The notes below the pieces were generated by a model, which did not search any database, was not told the DNA's origin, and saw only the letters and a list, made by a program, of their open reading frames with translations. Below, piece by piece: positions 44,917 through 56,118 of a DNA stretch of 64,000 nucleotides (position 1 is the first letter of the stretch; each line of letters begins with the position of its first letter). The DNA comes from Archegozetes longisetosus. Lineage: Eukaryota; Arthropoda; Arachnida; Sarcoptiformes; Trhypochthoniidae. Where the stretch lies: the NCBI GenBank assembly GCA_018873245.2, contig JAEMBT020000008.1, forward strand, positions 4,428,001 to 4,492,000. Direction: 5' to 3'. A program made the position numbers and the translations under genes.

Positions 44917-46839
44917 AAATCTTGGAAAATCAAATACGTTTTCAATAATTTCATGAAATACATTCCTTCCGATTCTTTATGCTTATGATTTTTGTTAAAA
45001 ATATCACAATTAATATTACAAATTTTATTCGATTCAATTGATTAAAAATTTCTATAATAAATATTAATATTTTTGAGAAAATTGTCATCTCATTTTTTAG
45101 CGTGACATCTTAATTTAATAAAGAACTAGTCTAATTTTGACAACATGGGCAATTAAAATGTTTTAAATTGCGTAACACTTTGATAATAATCTTCTAATGA
45201 ATCACTGATTTTAAATTAAAACTTATTCACAGTTTATAATTTTGCCTACAATTTTACTACAAAATTAAATTTGGTTTGTGTGAAAATAGTTCTAAGACAG
45301 TAAATTATATAACAAAACATGTTATTCACCAATAGTAACATAATTTAGTTTTCATTTAAATGGTATTTCAGCTATTTTTTAAAATTTGCTGCAATTATGG
45401 TATCAGCTAAATGAGAATTAATTTTAAGAGATTAATGCAAAAAACTTTTAAACTTACTCGGTAAACATCAAATTATTCCAACAATGAAATCCAATATTTC
45501 TGTGACTGAGTATTTCAATGAGAGTCAAATCTTTAACTTATTTAATCTGTTCCCTTCATTATTTACAGATGAAACAGTTTTCAAGATAATAATTGGAACC
45601 AAAGCGAAATATAGAGGCCATAGAAAACAATGATTTTCAGGTGCAAACCAATGTAAGAGTTTAGAGCTAATGGAACTGAAGAAAATATTGCAGATGCAAA
45701 ACCAATTGTGATTTGAATTTTATGGATTCGAATGTTTAATCATAGATAGGATTTTGTTTTCATTTATATGTTGAGTACTTTTAGACGAAACTAAACCTGA
45801 TAACATTTGAAACGTTTCACATGTGGTGGTTTTATTTCATTTTACAACTCCAGTAATGAATGTGTTGCGAAATAATTGGCAAAAGACAGTTCTGTATAAT
45901 AGTTATATTGCAATGATATCGCGTTTAGGAAGTAAGACAAGTCGCCGATTAATATGAAAACTTCTTCATTATCTTCCGATACAAACAATGAAACAAAGCT
46001 TCGCAATAGGATCAAAGTAGCAATCTTTGAAATGGTGAATCAATTATTAAATTTATTTGTCGATTTCAGATCAGATGAATACAGAAATAATCCTATCCAA
46101 TATAAATGACTTTCTGCACAACACTCTGTTGATTAAGTGTAAAAGTTTATTTAGATCAAATTAACACTTTTCTCTAAACTGACTTTTTCTTACAAAACCA
46201 GAGTTTGACAATTTCTTCTTCAAGTTGAAACAAATTGACTTTTATTCAATGTTTCAAACTTTCAGTTTGTATTGTACAGCTTTTGAGTTATCTAAAAAGT
46301 ATTCGACTTCAAAGTTTCAATCAATACGTTTGAATCTAATGCAAATTGTTCTTTTTAAAATTAGAAGTTTTTAATTTAAACCTCAAAATGTTTTCCTTAG
46401 AATGTAATCAAAATGAAATAAAGCAAACATTGGTATGAGAAAATATTTGCACTTTTCTAGGACTGACTTGTCTCATAAACTTTTATCAACTGTATAATAA
46501 GTAGAGAAACGACTTGAGAGTAAAAGCGCTCCTTTTCCTCAATTATCATCTTTGGTAATCATTTAAATTAGTTCAAGTAATATCTTTTAGATTTTGAATG
46601 TAGACTTTTATTTGACCGGTTTTACTGATTGTATACTTTTCCATCGAATAGAACTGGTTTTGAACTTATGAGTCGATTTGACTTTTGTACTTTGATGAGT
46701 ACCACTTTTGATAAACTTCTATCAAATAATTGCCACAAAAGTATCAGACGAATGGTTTGCAAGTACTCATAATACCATTTATATACTTATAATTGTTCAT
46801 AGATTTGTTTTGTTTAATTTTAACATTAGATTCAAAATT
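44917..46839. other. Downstream of NRF copy B, no gene recognised
   Basis: AT-rich DNA. It pairs in inverted orientation with about 50300-51500 and 54135-54730, so it belongs to the duplicated arm. The right arm has extra DNA at 51500-54135. Confidence 0.5.
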
Positions 46840-47910
46840 GTTCAAATAGTGAGATTTTGTGGCGAAACTTTTATGCTTTCGCTGAAATTGTTGTGATTCG
46901 AAATGCCTGAATAGAAATCAAACTTACGCTCATTGAGTGATATCATCAAATCAAATAAGGATTTTTCAGCTGATGGAGAAAACTCTATTGTAATATATAG
47001 GACGGAGAAATTCAATTTACGAATAATCGTTTGAAAAGTAGAATTATTGAACACCACCTCAGCTAAAAATTCAAAATACGACAACCTATCACTTTCGAAT
47101 GACTCAATGATGTAGAAGAGAAAAGAAAGTTGTGGACATCTTCGCTGATTCGACTAAAGTATTATTGAAGCCTACATTCTGTTAAGTAAACTAAACTATC
47201 CTTCATTTAAAGTATGTATGGAAAAATATGCAAACATGTCATAACTGATAGATTAACTTTACAAAAGTATTATATAAAACTTTTTAACTCAAATTTTGGG
47301 CAAAATAGCTTTTAAATTTACATGAGATAACAAACGTAGATATATACAGTTGAGGCACAAAGTTAGATAAGATTTATTTTCAATTCTCATGAGTTCAATG
47401 CACAAAGTTTGATAAGATTTATTTTCAACTCTTTAAAGAAAGTATTTTACTACTTTATAGTTACAACCGAAAGCTTGGCCAACTTCACTATAATTATTTA
47501 ACAAACTAATCACCAAAACTTTTTATCTATTATGAAATGAGATGCCATATTGTCTACGAATCAATTAATTTGTTTTGAAGTATATTTCTATAAAGTTTAA
47601 TATTAAAATGATCACAGCACGACTAAAATTATTTATTAGTAATGCGATGTTTGTTAATAATCATAAGTTATACCTAAAGTTTACTTAGATTTTGATTTTC
47701 AAATATTAATAATCAGTTAACAAACTTTTATTTCATTAAATGAGGCTTAAAATGATTTTTACTGTTGATTAGTAAAACCCTTAGAAAATTTTAAAGTGCT
47801 TAACTGTACTGAATACGTTGGTCGGATCGCTAAATGGTGAGCTCATTAAACCTATACTCATAACTATTTTTCTTGAAAAAACATACTTTACAACAAGCAT
47901 TTATAGACAC
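46840..47910 (+). pseudogene. CGGBP1/hAT-like transposase relic (left arm)
   Basis: Inverted copy of the relic at 49100-50290. It keeps blocks coding, with errors, for a PSFKVCMEKYANMS-like segment (near 47205) and LVGSLNGELIK (near 47815). It is full of stops and has an extra segment (47280-47800) with two copies of a GATAAGATTTATTTTCAA word. Dead. Confidence 0.55.
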
Positions 47911-47926
47911 ATATCACAAGTATAAC

Positions 47927-48039
47927 AGCTTGTTTTTGAAAAAATACATTAGCGAATAGGCTTTTAATATTAAAAATACGTTTTATATTGAATTCAATAT
48001 AAAGGCCTATTCGCTAAGGTACTTCTTCAAAAACAGGCT
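47927..48039. repeat. Hairpin MITE at the arm boundary
   Basis: Arms share AGCGAATAGGC/GCCTATTCGCT and CTTGTTTTTGAA-type blocks around a GAATTC centre. It lies where homology between the palindrome arms ends on the left. Confidence 0.75.
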
Positions 48040-49099
48040 ACGTTTATAGGTATAGGTCAATAATACGGTTAACAACTAAACCTATAATGAGCAATAACTC
48101 ATCAGAATGTTATTCTATATTCGCATAATTTTGCCTAAATCGTCACTCATAGAAAGATAATAGTTAATAAAAATTTTATAAAACTCGTGATTCATATGAC
48201 AAAACGTCAAGGTTATTGGTTTAAAAACAAAATAAAACTGTAAAGGATGAAAAAGGTTTTCTTTTTCAAGGTGCTATGTCTTCGGATTACGTTGAATTAA
48301 ATCATAGGTAATGAGAGATGCAATCAGTTTATTTGAATTAAAGATCTTGAGAAGAAACCATATCTATATTTTTCTTAGAAATTGGTTAAATCTAGTTCTT
48401 TTTAGATAAAGACTTCATAAATTCGAACTCGTTTAATATTTTTGCTACTTCTAAGTCTTTAAGTGTGACGTCAAAAGTCTTTTGATAAACATCAACTAAT
48501 TTAAGGTTGAACGGGACATTTTCTGTTTTTTAAGCATGTTAAAAGCATTTGCATATAGATTGTCCTTTAAAGTTAAAACATTTTAGGTACTCTTGGCTAA
48601 AATTGTTGAGTGTTAAAGATAACAAACTTGTATTTCAGAATCAGCAATGGCTAAACTCACCCAAAAATGAGTGCAATTTCATTTTTATTTATTTTTGAGG
48701 TGATATGTGGAATGAAAATAGATAGAAGGTCAATAGATCTCTTCATCCAAAATGTTAAAAATCAGCATATGAATAAAAAATTTGGAAATAATTTACTTTT
48801 ATTAATTGATTGTTAAAGACAAAATTTGCATGGATTATGACTTCTTAATTACTTGAAATTTACTTCTCTATTATTACTCAAGTAGTTGATAGATAAGTAC
48901 GAAATAAGGTTCTGAGAGACATACTCATAATATTCACTCTTTAAGACTATTCAAAATTTCAAGTAATGCTCATTTGCGTTGCAATAAAAGTTTTAGTAGT
49001 CTTTAAATGACACAACTGAATAATCTACTTATATCTTTTGTAATTCATTTGATATCAGGTATTTCCATCGAATAGTCTTTTGACGATGCATATTATGAG
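48040..49099. other. Central spacer of the palindrome, no gene
   Basis: AT-rich; no counterpart was found on the other arm and no coding signal. Confidence 0.4.
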
Positions 49100-50290
49100 C
49101 TGATTTGGGCGCATTACTTGACTTTCTTGATCCTAAGTTTTACATATCAATTTTTCGCAATAGCATAAAAACATTATGAAGAGATAATTTTGTCCAAGTA
49201 TTCTATAGAATGGTTAAGTGTCCATTTAGTAATTGAAACTAAGCTGAGGATACCATCAGGTCGCGAGCAACCTGGTACAATTCTCACTTAGATTAAGCTA
49301 TTTAAGAAATAATTTACTTAGTGCATACACACAGACGATCATTAAAACTTTAACAAATTGATTCATTTGGTACTTAAGAAATTTTTTCAGTAGTAAGACC
49401 AGTCTTAGGCCAAGTGTTTCATCTTGTAATTATAGGTTCTGGTGATTAATACAATTCTGTTATTTCTTTGAATAAACTTTGATGTTATGAACACTTTTTG
49501 AAATAGTATCTTATTTGCAATAAATATATCTACCGCGTAACATTTCTAATGAATTGATTCACAGACACGATTCAAAGCGTGAGCAATGTATGCAATGTGA
49601 TTTTAATTAACAAAAATACTTTTAATATTTCCATATCTTTACGCATATATGATGCTTCATGTATAATTACAAGTTATATTTTTTCGAATCTGACTATTCG
49701 GCCATAAAATATGATGTGCCTATGAATGCTTGTTGTGTTAGTTTTCCAAGAAAGATATTTATATAATCATAAGTTTAATGAGCTCACCATTCAGCGATCC
49801 CACCAACACACTGAGTATATGTCTATTACAGGTGTTTGTTGTCTCATCCATAATAAAATAAACGTCATTTTTTCCAAGAATATTTCCGATTTTTCCACAG
49901 TTTTAGTATGAAGAGGTTCTATATAAAACTTTTGTAAAGTTGATCCATCAGGTATGACTTGCTTGCATACTTTTCCATATATACTTTAAATGAAGGTTGA
50001 TTCAGTTTACCTAATAGAATGTCGGCTTTAATAATACTTTAGCTGTATCAGCAAAATAATGTTGAAACTTTCTTTTTCGGCTTCTACATCCCTGAGTGAT
50101 TCGAAAATCATATGTTGTTTTTTTTGACTTGATTTCTTTATTTACTGAATGCTTAGCTGAAACGATGTGTTGACCAATTTTACTTTTCAAATGATTGTTC
50201 GTAAAATGAACCTCTCCGTAGCATATATTACGGTAGAGTTTTTCTCAACCACTTTAAAAACCCTTATTTCCTCCACATATACCACTTAAT
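49100..50290 (-). pseudogene. CGGBP1/hAT-like transposase relic (right arm)
   Basis: Minus-strand pieces in order: KLNQPSFKVYMEKYASK (near 50000), KNDVYFIMDETTNTCNRH (near 49850), LVGSLNGELIKLMII (near 49790), VIIHEASYMRKDMEIL (near 49660) and IAYIAHALNRVCESI (near 49575). This is the typical order of CGG-binding-protein-like hAT transposases, with the DETT motif and the AHALNRV region. Frames change between pieces and stops occur, so it is dead. Confidence 0.65.
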
Positions 50291-50299
50291 TTTAGCGTA

Positions 50300-51725
50300 T
50301 TTAGGTATTCCGAGTCACAGCAATTTCAATTAAAACATAAAATTTTCGCAAAAACTCACTATTGAAACAGTTTTGACTTGTTTTTGAAATGAAGCAAAAT
50401 ACTGTTGGAGAAAAACATTTATATGTATATTAATGGTATTATGAATAGTTGCAAAATATTGCTTCAATATTTTTCTGAGAATCGTCTTATAGAAGTTTAT
50501 CAAAACTGGTACAAATAGTCAAATCGGTTCGTAAGTTCAAAACCAGTTCTATCCGATGGCAAAGTGTAAAATCGGTAAACCGGTCGAATAAAGGTTTATA
50601 TTTAAAATCTTAAATATGTAACTTGAAGTAATTTTAATGATAGCCGAGATAGCAAAATTGAGGAAAAAGAGCGGTATCACTGAAAATTTATTTTCCTACT
50701 TATAATATAGTTGATAAAAGTTAGTTCTAGAAATTTGCAAATACCAATGTTTTACTAATAAAATTTCTAGTCTTAAAATGAAGAAAAATTTGCGTAAGAT
50801 AATGACTTATTGATTCAAGTCTCCGAATCGAATAAATCTGTTTTATTTGAAATAATCTAATAACTATAAACTAAAAACCTTCGAAATATTGAATAAGAGT
50901 CAATTTGTTTCAACTTTAAGAAGAAACTGTCAAACTTGATGACTTTGGTTCCATAAGAAAAAATCAAAATCAATTTAAAAGTGTTAATTTTGATCTAAAT
51001 AAACTTCTAGACTTAATCTACATTGCATGAAGTTATTTACTTAGTATGGGATTATCTCTATATCCGTCTAGTCTGAATCCGAGAAATAAAGTTCACTATC
51101 CATTAACTATTTCAATAGTTGTCTCTGATCCTATTACGAAGCTTTGTTTCATTATTTCTATCGGAAGATAATGAAAACTATTTCATATTAATCAGCGATT
51201 TGTCTTCATAAACGCGAGATATTACTGCAATATAACTATGATATAGAACTGTCTTTTGGCGATCATTGCACAACTCATTCATTACAGGAGTTATAAAAAT
51301 GAATAAAACATCACATCTGAAACCTTTTCGGGTGAAATAGGGTTTAGTTTGGCCTAAAAGTATTGTGCTTATAAATGAAAACGCAACCTTATATATAATT
51401 CAACATTCGAAAATCCACTTGAAGTCCACAAAATTCATTTGAACCATAACTGGTTTTGTATCTGCAATATTATCTTCAGTTCCATTAGCTATAAACTAAT
51501 CCATACGGTAATTTATTCTCCTTGGGTACCGTTATCACGTTATCACGTATTACATTTTAAATTTTTTAATCTGTCAAATGCGCTGTTTCTACTTGATTTG
51601 CCTTTACTTCAAACTCAAAATTAAATGTATTGGCGAGTAAATTGCGACTAAGACAATAAACAGATTTGACTACGAAAAGGAGCCAAATATTGTCAGATCA
51701 TTGAATACTATCTGTTATGAAAAAT
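50300..51725. other. Duplicated arm DNA without a gene
   Basis: Pairs with about 45660-46840 in inverted orientation (for example the block with GAAGCTTTGTTTCATTATTT near 51140). No open frame of note. Confidence 0.5.
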
Positions 51726-52930
51726 GATAAGCGTGCTCAGTGTTCGTTGCTCGTGCTCGTACTCGTGCTCAGCAATATCGAAGCGTTCGAGCACCGAAAA
51801 TCGAGCACCAACTTAGCGCTGTGTCCTAATTTTCTATCTATTGAAATGTTATTTAACATTTTCTATATTTTAAAACTATAATCCTAAACATACGTAATGC
51901 GAAATATATTTAAAGCATCAAAAGTGATATCAAATACTATTCAAGTATGTACTAAATAACAATAGTTGATATCATTTCGCAACAAAATAGGTCAGTTATC
52001 TATAAAAAGAATGAAAATAATTATTGAATACTTATTTTAAAATGAAGTCCAAGCTTGTTTAAATTTGATGTTAATATTAAATTCTAATTAAACTTTTAAA
52101 ATGAGTTATCGAAGTGAAAGAAGTGATGACTTAAACACTGATATAATTAGTGATACAATAGTAGGGTGACTAAGCGTCAAGATGTGAGATGAGTAAATAA
52201 ATACTTCTATTGCAAATGCTTTATCTTATTAATAATTAAGTGTATATTGAGTCTATACTAACGCATTTTGATCTATTGAAATCATTTATCTGTAATTTTT
52301 TGTACAGAATTTTACAATTAAGATAACTTAAGCTACTCAATGCTGCAAAGTCACGGAAGAAGTTTGATTAATTTCACAATTGAAATATTGTAGCTTTTTA
52401 TATTTGAAGAGTTTATTTGTAAAAGGGCTTAAGTGTCTATATTATAAAGTCCCGTAAAATTTTAGTGAACACTCAAAGTAACGGACCCTATAATACAGAC
52501 ACTTAAGCCCTTTTGCAAATAAGTTCTTCATTTATTGAGCACTAAATTTTAAAACTAAGAAAATCTCAAAACTAAAGACATCCCTTCAATATTTTTTGTT
52601 CAGATTCGGGTTCTATAAGACTTGATCGCCCTATACAGAAGTAGAAAATGACAAATGAAAAAAGTGAATTTTCATTGATGATATTAATAAAAATTACTTA
52701 AATGCAGACATTGTTCACAGAAATATTCGCACAAAATTTCAATGATTGTTCAAAAACTGTTATGAAATGACTAATCAACATTCAATGTTTCTAAAGCAAA
52801 TGAAAATGACTTTTTTCTCCAAACTAGTGCTCCAGAAGAGCCAAAAACTTTTTATTAGTTTTATATGCTTAAGTGCTCGGTGCTCGTGCTCGTTATCGAG
52901 CACCGAGTGCTCAAGCATTGCTCATCATTG
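51726..52930. mobile_element. Putative hAT-like element with GTGCTCG subterminal repeats
   Basis: Both ends are crowded with GTGCTCG/CGAGCAC words (51731-51810 and 52870-52922). The outer ends resemble each other when inverted (AATGATAAGC and AATGATGAGC). It has no counterpart in the left palindrome arm, which supports insertion. No transposase frame was found, and the flanks do not show a clear 8-bp duplication, so the borders are approximate. Confidence 0.5.
52405..52530. repeat. Hairpin MITE (arms 50 bp)
   Basis: Arms 52405-52454 and 52481-52530 share AAAAGGGCTTAAGTGTCT and its complement. It is nested inside the putative hAT-like block. Confidence 0.85.
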
Positions 52931-53107
52931 ATATAATTATTCAGTAGTCACATAATCTATGAGATTATTGAATACAAGGATAATTATTGATCAAAATTTC
53001 TGTTCTTCAGTGTACAGATCCGCAGACCTAACAGAAATCTACAGTGTAAAATTTCTGTAGATTTTACAGAAATCTACACTGTAAAATTTCTGAGTGTAGA
53101 TTTTACA

Positions 53108-53300
53108 AATATTTTGTTTGCTAAAACGATTTTCACCTGAAAATCATTATTTTAATGCCTTCTGCATTTGCGCTTTAGTTCTAATTATTTTCTTGAATAC
53201 TGCCTCATCTGTAGATATGTAAGCAAACTAATCATATACTTTATTTATGAAGATATTTATTTCGTCATAAGCTGAAAATTGTTTCTCAAAGTAGACCTAA
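53108..53300 (+). repeat. Direct repeat, copy 1 (about 195 bp)
   Basis: About 95% identical to 53919-54114, for example TACTGCCTCATCTGTAGATA. The 618 bp between the copies has one frame (53556-53804) and, in another frame, an acidic stretch around SDYDSDSDTRE. Could be a duplicated flank or long terminal repeats of a decayed insertion. Confidence 0.85.
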
Positions 53301-53918
53301 CAATGCGGATCCGACTATTGTCGCAAAAATTTCAATCTAAATCTTCAATAAACTAATCGATTTTAATTTCATAAAATTTTATGTATATCTAAAAGGCTTT
53401 ATATGAATTAAATATAAGTTTGTACAAAATATCAATGGAGTGTATTAATGGTTCATATAAGGCTTAGTACGATAAAGGCAGAATCATTAGATAACATGAC
53501 AGAGATCGAATTTTAAAATTTGAATGAACTTTATTAAAAAACAAGTTATTTTGAAATGAATAATAAATATTTCAATGTTTCAAAAAGTAATTATGAAAAG
53601 CTAATTTTACTGCTAGTGCAACAGAAGAAGAAAAAATGTTGCTTTTATATAGTATTACAAAATAAATTTATGTTGAATCAGAATCTAAATATGAAGAATT
53701 TCTTGATTATTCCGATTACGATAGTGATAGTGATACTCGAGAAACTAATTTTAATGACAGTAATAGTTATCATGATCCAGAATTTGAAATTATTCAGAAA
53801 ATGATATAATTTATAAGTTTAGTTTCGAAGAAATGAAAATTATGATTATTCGAAATTATCTGTATCAATTGTATAAAATTCTGAATCTTTGTTTTAATTG
53901 ACATCAGTGTTTCATATA

Positions 53919-54114
53919 ATATTTTTTGCTAAAGATGCGATTCGATTCACCTGAAAATCATTATTTTAAATGCCTTCTGATTTGCGCTTTAATTCTAATT
54001 ATTTTCTTGAATACTGCCTCATCTGTAGATATGTAAGCAAACTAATCATATACTTTATTGATGAAGATATTTATTTCGTCATAAGCTGAAAATTGTTTCT
54101 CAAAGTAGACCTAA
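53919..54114 (+). repeat. Direct repeat, copy 2 (about 195 bp)
   Basis: Partner of 53108-53300. It runs directly into the right palindrome arm (from about 54135). Confidence 0.85.
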
Positions 54115-54733
54115 GATAAATTATTTTTCTTCTAAATATTTCAATTAATCCCTAAAGCATTTGGCTCTAATTGAAATAGTCATAGAAATATTGGATTCCA
54201 TTGTTGAAAATGATTTACAATCAATGATTCTCATGTTTATTCAGTAAGCTTTAAAACTATTTTTTGTCAATATCACAAAGATTTTTGCATTAATCTTCTA
54301 AAATTAATATTCATTTAGCTGATAACCATAACTGCAGCATATTTTCTTAAAATAGCTGAAATATCATTAAATAGAACACTAAATTAGTATTGATGGATAA
54401 CAAATTTTGTTATGTAATTTATTATCTTAGAACTAGTTTAACACAAATTAAGTTCAATGCTTTTAAGTAAAATTTAAAATAAAATTATAGACTGTAAATA
54501 AGTTTTTAATTTAAAATCAGTTATTCATTAAAAGATTATTATTAAATGTTACGCAACTCAAAATATGTCAACTCTTTATGTTGTCACAATTTGACAAGTT
54601 CTTTAGTGAATTAAGACATCATGTAATTAAAAATGAGACAAAAATGTTCTCAAAAATACAAGTATAATGAGAAACATATAGAAATTCTTAATAAATTGAA
54701 TTGAATCACAACTGTAAAATTATGATATTTATA

Positions 54734-56011
54734 CTGTCCCGTTCAAAATGACACCTCTTTTCCCGACGTTTCTCGTAGCTTCTAGAAGCAAATTGTTTCC
54801 CTATATAAAGGACCAACACTACGGTCCCTGAGGTTTCAAATAACATTGTGTATTAATTATTTCACTTCAACAATGAATTGCCAACAAGTGATTAGTTCAG
54901 TGACTGATGTAGAGCAGCGAGCTTTTGTAAAGTTTGGCTTCCTACTCAACCTCTCAGGCCCCGACATCCATCGCGATCTTAGGGCTGCAATTGGCCGAAG
55001 GGCTTATCCTCTTCGAACTTCCAGCGATGGCTTACCGGCTTCAGGAAGGGTCAAATAGACACCGAAGAAGCTCGCGGTAGACGTCATCATATTGCTCACG
55101 ATCACCGAGAACGACTAGGCGCTTTGGAAGGACTCCTTGAAGAAACAAGAGGTTGGTCAGTGAGAGAACTTTCCCACAGACTTGAGTTCCCTAAGACGTC
55201 TATACACCGAATGCTGACCGATGATCTCAAGCTGACCAAAAGGTTGGGTAAGTGGATACCACATGAACTCACGGAAGACCAAATGGAATTCCGTTCCCTT
55301 GCCTCGCGCCACAACTTGCTCCTCCTGAATCAACATCCTAACAGGTTGAAACAGACCATCGCCATTGATGAAACTTGGGCGTCTCTTTACACCTCCTCCG
55401 AGGGACAAGCAGAAGTTTTGGCTAAGAAAAGGCGAAAAGGCCCCGGAGATCCCAGCGCAAGAAATGGGGGAGAGGAAGAGAATGCTTATCTTTGCTATAG
55501 ATTATCGGGGCATTGCGTTTTGGCATCTTTATGAGGAAGGTGAGACGGTCACTGCGGAGACATATAAAGACTTTCTAAACAGAGAGATCCCCAAATGGCT
55601 CCGAGGAAAGAACTTCAGGCACCCAACCCTGCTACATGATAATACCAGACCACATAAAGCGCGGCTGACTAAGGACTTTCTCAAGTCGTGTCAAGTTGAA
55701 GTCTGGGATCATCCGCCATATTCTCCGGATCTCAATCTGTGCGATTTCAACTTTTTTGAGCCCCTGAAACGTCAGGTCAAGGGGATTCGATATGGTGACT
55801 GGAGTCAGCTCCAGAATACTCTCGAAGCCGCAATATGGGATGTTTCCGAAAGAAGTCTCTATAAAGGGGTTCAAATGCTTCCAGAACGATGGGAGAAGGT
55901 TGTTGAAAACGACGGGGCCTACATATAATTATACTTCAATTTCGAATCTATACCCTCTATATTTCCGTCAATATCCAAGATTTTTCAAGTGTCATTTTGA
56001 TTAGGACAACT
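54734..56011 (+). mobile_element. Mariner element (about 1.28 kb)
   Basis: Ends read CTGTCCCGTTCAAAATGACA on the left and an imperfect inverted partner (TGTCCTAATCAAAATGACAC) on the right, flanked by TA on both sides. The interior codes for a mariner transposase and is clearly richer in GC than the flanks. It sits just downstream of NRF copy C and is absent from the equivalent place after copy B. Confidence 0.92.
54873..55928 (+). pseudogene. Mariner transposase (DD34D), frameshifted
   Basis: Begins MNCQQVISSVTDVEQRAF, with a helix-turn-helix DNA-binding half (RGWSVRELSHRLEFPKTSIH), a WIPHELTEDQ linker, catalytic Asp in IDETW, second Asp in LLHDNTRPH and third Asp in SPDLNLCDF. Exactly 34 residues lie between the last two, the mariner signature. 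Frameshifts near 55005 and 55410 break the gene, but all catalytic residues are readable. Normal length for the family (about 350 residues). It would cut and paste the element at TA sites in the nucleus. Confidence 0.92.
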
Positions 56012-56118
56012 TAAATAGATTTGATACAAAATCATAAGAATAAAATCGAAAGAGATGATTTTGATTAAATTCTTTAGAATATGTGTGTCAAAGAAGTTCT
56101 GCTACTTTTCGTAGGTTT

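Larger units (their letters stand above)
40480..47910 (+). repeat. Left arm of a giant inverted duplication
   Basis: Inverted counterpart of about 49720-62350. Matches were traced at the outer end (AGTATTAGGTAATTTG-type sequence near 40565 against 62270), the upstream ORF (40754-41038 against 60020-62000), the NRF genes, the downstream DNA near 45490 and 54170, and the hAT relic ending near 47910 and 49720. The arm is about 7.4 kb. Confidence 0.85.

Noticed and set aside
46842..47084. Minus-strand frame of 80 codons
   Set aside because: Shadow of the decayed hAT relic on the plus strand, supported by its inverted twin near 50200.
51721..52940. 8-bp target duplication for the GTGCTCG block
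   Set aside because: The best alignment of the flanks (GTTATGAA and GATATAAT) matches at only about half of the positions.
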